Positions 15,658-16,351 of a stretch of 16,351 nt of DNA are shown here, in pieces. How positions within the stretch are numbered: the stretch's first letter is position 1; every line of letters starts with the position of its first letter. The stretch lies in the NCBI GenBank assembly GCA_016934355.1, contig JAFGTA010000006.1, positions 1 to 16,351 on the forward strand, given 5' to 3'. Under the pieces are notes generated by a model, which worked only from the letters and a program-made list of their open reading frames with translations, was not told where the DNA came from and did no database searches. The DNA is from Candidatus Bathyarchaeota archaeon (lineage in GTDB: Archaea; Thermoproteota; Bathyarchaeia; TCS64). A program made the position numbers and the translations under genes.

Positions 15658-15679
15658 ACTTATGTTGTGTCCTACAAAC

Positions 15680-15692
15680 CAGCTTGAAGCTG
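15680..15692. promoter_or_regulatory. 13-base palindrome CAGCTT-G-AAGCTG in the divergent region
   Basis: Arms of six bases (15680-15685 and 15687-15692) are exact reverse complements around a single G. It lies in the middle of the 165-base divergent region, roughly halfway between the two start codons. The function is inferred. Confidence 0.4.
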
Positions 15693-15715
15693 CCGGATAC
15701 CTGACCAGATGTCAT

Positions 15716-15727
15716 AAATTTTTATAT
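15716..15727 (+). promoter_or_regulatory. TATA-like box of the ACT-like gene
   Basis: AAATTTTTATAT is centred about 30 bases before ATG 15752. It predicts a transcript beginning at or next to the start codon, that is, leaderless. No Shine-Dalgarno site is present, which fits. Confidence 0.5.
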
Positions 15728-15751
15728 CACGCGGTTTTTCATTGAAGTGAT

Positions 15752-16351
15752 ATGTCAACGCGGCGCAGCTCAGTCCAGGAGGCGGTCCGGGTCATCATAA
15801 CCAGAAACCCCTACCTCTACCGAGGCATCAGAATGCAGGTCGTAAACTATAGCGCAGCCGCCCGGTACATACAGGAAGACGTCGAGAGCCTCGCAGGAAA
15901 CGAGGTCGACCCCAACACCATAGTGACTGCGATAATGCGGTTCTCCCGCGAGGCCACCGAAGCCCAGCCCCCCGAGCGCCGCGGCGCCCTCTACGGCTCC
16001 AGACTCAACCTCGAGACCGACATCAAGGACGTCACCCTCCGGGTCTCACGCCGCGAGCAGGTGGAGATCATCGCGCAGCTCACCGAGCTTCAGGGGAAGG
16101 GCTTCAGGCTCAAGTTCCACCAGTTTCCTGAGAGCCTCAAGATAGTGACCACCACCGAGGCCATGACAGAGCTCATGCAGAGGCTCTGGCAGTACCAGCC
16201 TGAGGTGCGTGAGGGCTACGCCGAACTCAACATAGCCATGGCGCAGGGCGACGACAGGTATGACAGGATCGCCCTCCTCACCGACATACTGTTCAGGCAC
16301 GGTGTACACATGCAGGACGCCTTCTTCAGCGGCGACGAGGCCAGCCTCATC
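15752..16351 (+). CDS. ACT-domain-like archaeal protein, N-terminal part (truncated by window edge)
   Basis: An open frame of 200 codons from ATG 15752 runs off the right edge with no stop. The start MSTRRSSVQEAVRVIITRNP followed by MQVVNYSAAARYIQEDVESL and TIVTAIMRFSREA resembles archaeal proteins (including haloarchaeal ones) that pair a short helical N-terminus, with a conserved N-Y-S/T-A-A-R motif, to a C-terminal ACT domain. Near the edge, RYDRIALLTDILFRHGVHMQDAFFSGDEASLI has the shape of an ACT ligand-binding half. The function of these proteins is unknown; ACT domains usually sense amino acids or other small ligands. It is divergent from hsp20 across a 165-base region with three inverted repeats. 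It has no Shine-Dalgarno site and is probably leaderless. Confidence 0.75.
   Translation, partial: MSTRRSSVQEAVRVIITRNPYLYRGIRMQVVNYSAAARYIQEDVESLAGNEVDPNTIVTAIMRFSREATEAQPPERRGALYGSRLNLETDIKDVTLRVSRREQVEIIAQLTELQGKGFRLKFHQFPESLKIVTTTEAMTELMQRLWQYQPEVREGYAELNIAMAQGDDRYDRIALLTDILFRHGVHMQDAFFSGDEASLI

Noticed and set aside
15587..15715. Longer Hsp20 start at 15715
   Set aside because: The extra 43 residues would be encoded by the TATA box and the inverted repeats. MSWINDDFEKF from 15586 is the typical family start.

Overview
The window is archaeal chromosomal DNA of moderately high GC. The evidence is a eukaryote-like initiation factor aIF5B, a bacterio-opsin-activator-type HTH protein, a Cdc48 AAA ATPase co-transcribed with an Hsp20, AT-rich TATA-type promoters 20-30 nt ahead of starts, and T-run terminators. 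Bias of the gene set suggests a TACK-type archaeon (Bathyarchaeia-like is possible), but the sequence alone does not fix the lineage. No rRNA, tRNA, CRISPR array or insertion sequence is visible, and no gene-free stretch exceeds about 165 bases.

Layout. 1-398 (-): start of the aIF5B gene, cut by the left edge. 461-1150 (-): bat-type HTH regulator, divergent from a Cys-rich small protein (1238-1741, +). 1899-3861 (+): the two ATPases of a dipeptide/oligopeptide ABC importer (dppD, dppF). 3876-5240 (-): a multi-pass membrane protein with an HEAGH metalloprotease motif and a C-terminal beta-sandwich-like domain. 5324-5707 (+): small four-helix membrane protein. 5873-10031 (+): the same importer's binding protein (dppA) and permeases (dppB, dppC). 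10090-11555 (-): two overlapping amidohydrolase-2 genes, one of which has lost metal-binding histidines. 11595-12005 (+): unrecognised small protein. 12079-12828 (+): DUF1614-type membrane protein. 12851-15586 (-): hsp20-cdc48 operon. 15752 to the right edge (+): N-terminal part of a protein with an ACT-like end.

How the parts work together. The central 8 kb looks like a complete peptide (or related solute) uptake system: surface-anchored binding protein, two permeases and two ATPases, interrupted by a membrane metalloprotease candidate and a small membrane protein. The amidohydrolase pair downstream could act on an imported or intracellular substrate, but that link is only positional. The hsp20-cdc48 operon is a proteostasis unit whose divergent control region holds three separate inverted repeats.

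I see no unmistakably new defence or mobile system. The most distinctive signals are the intact/degenerate amidohydrolase pair, the protease inside the importer locus, the Cys-rich protein next to a regulator, and several clean operator-like palindromes (1869-1880, 5272-5288, 15640-15657, 15680-15692, 15724-15753).
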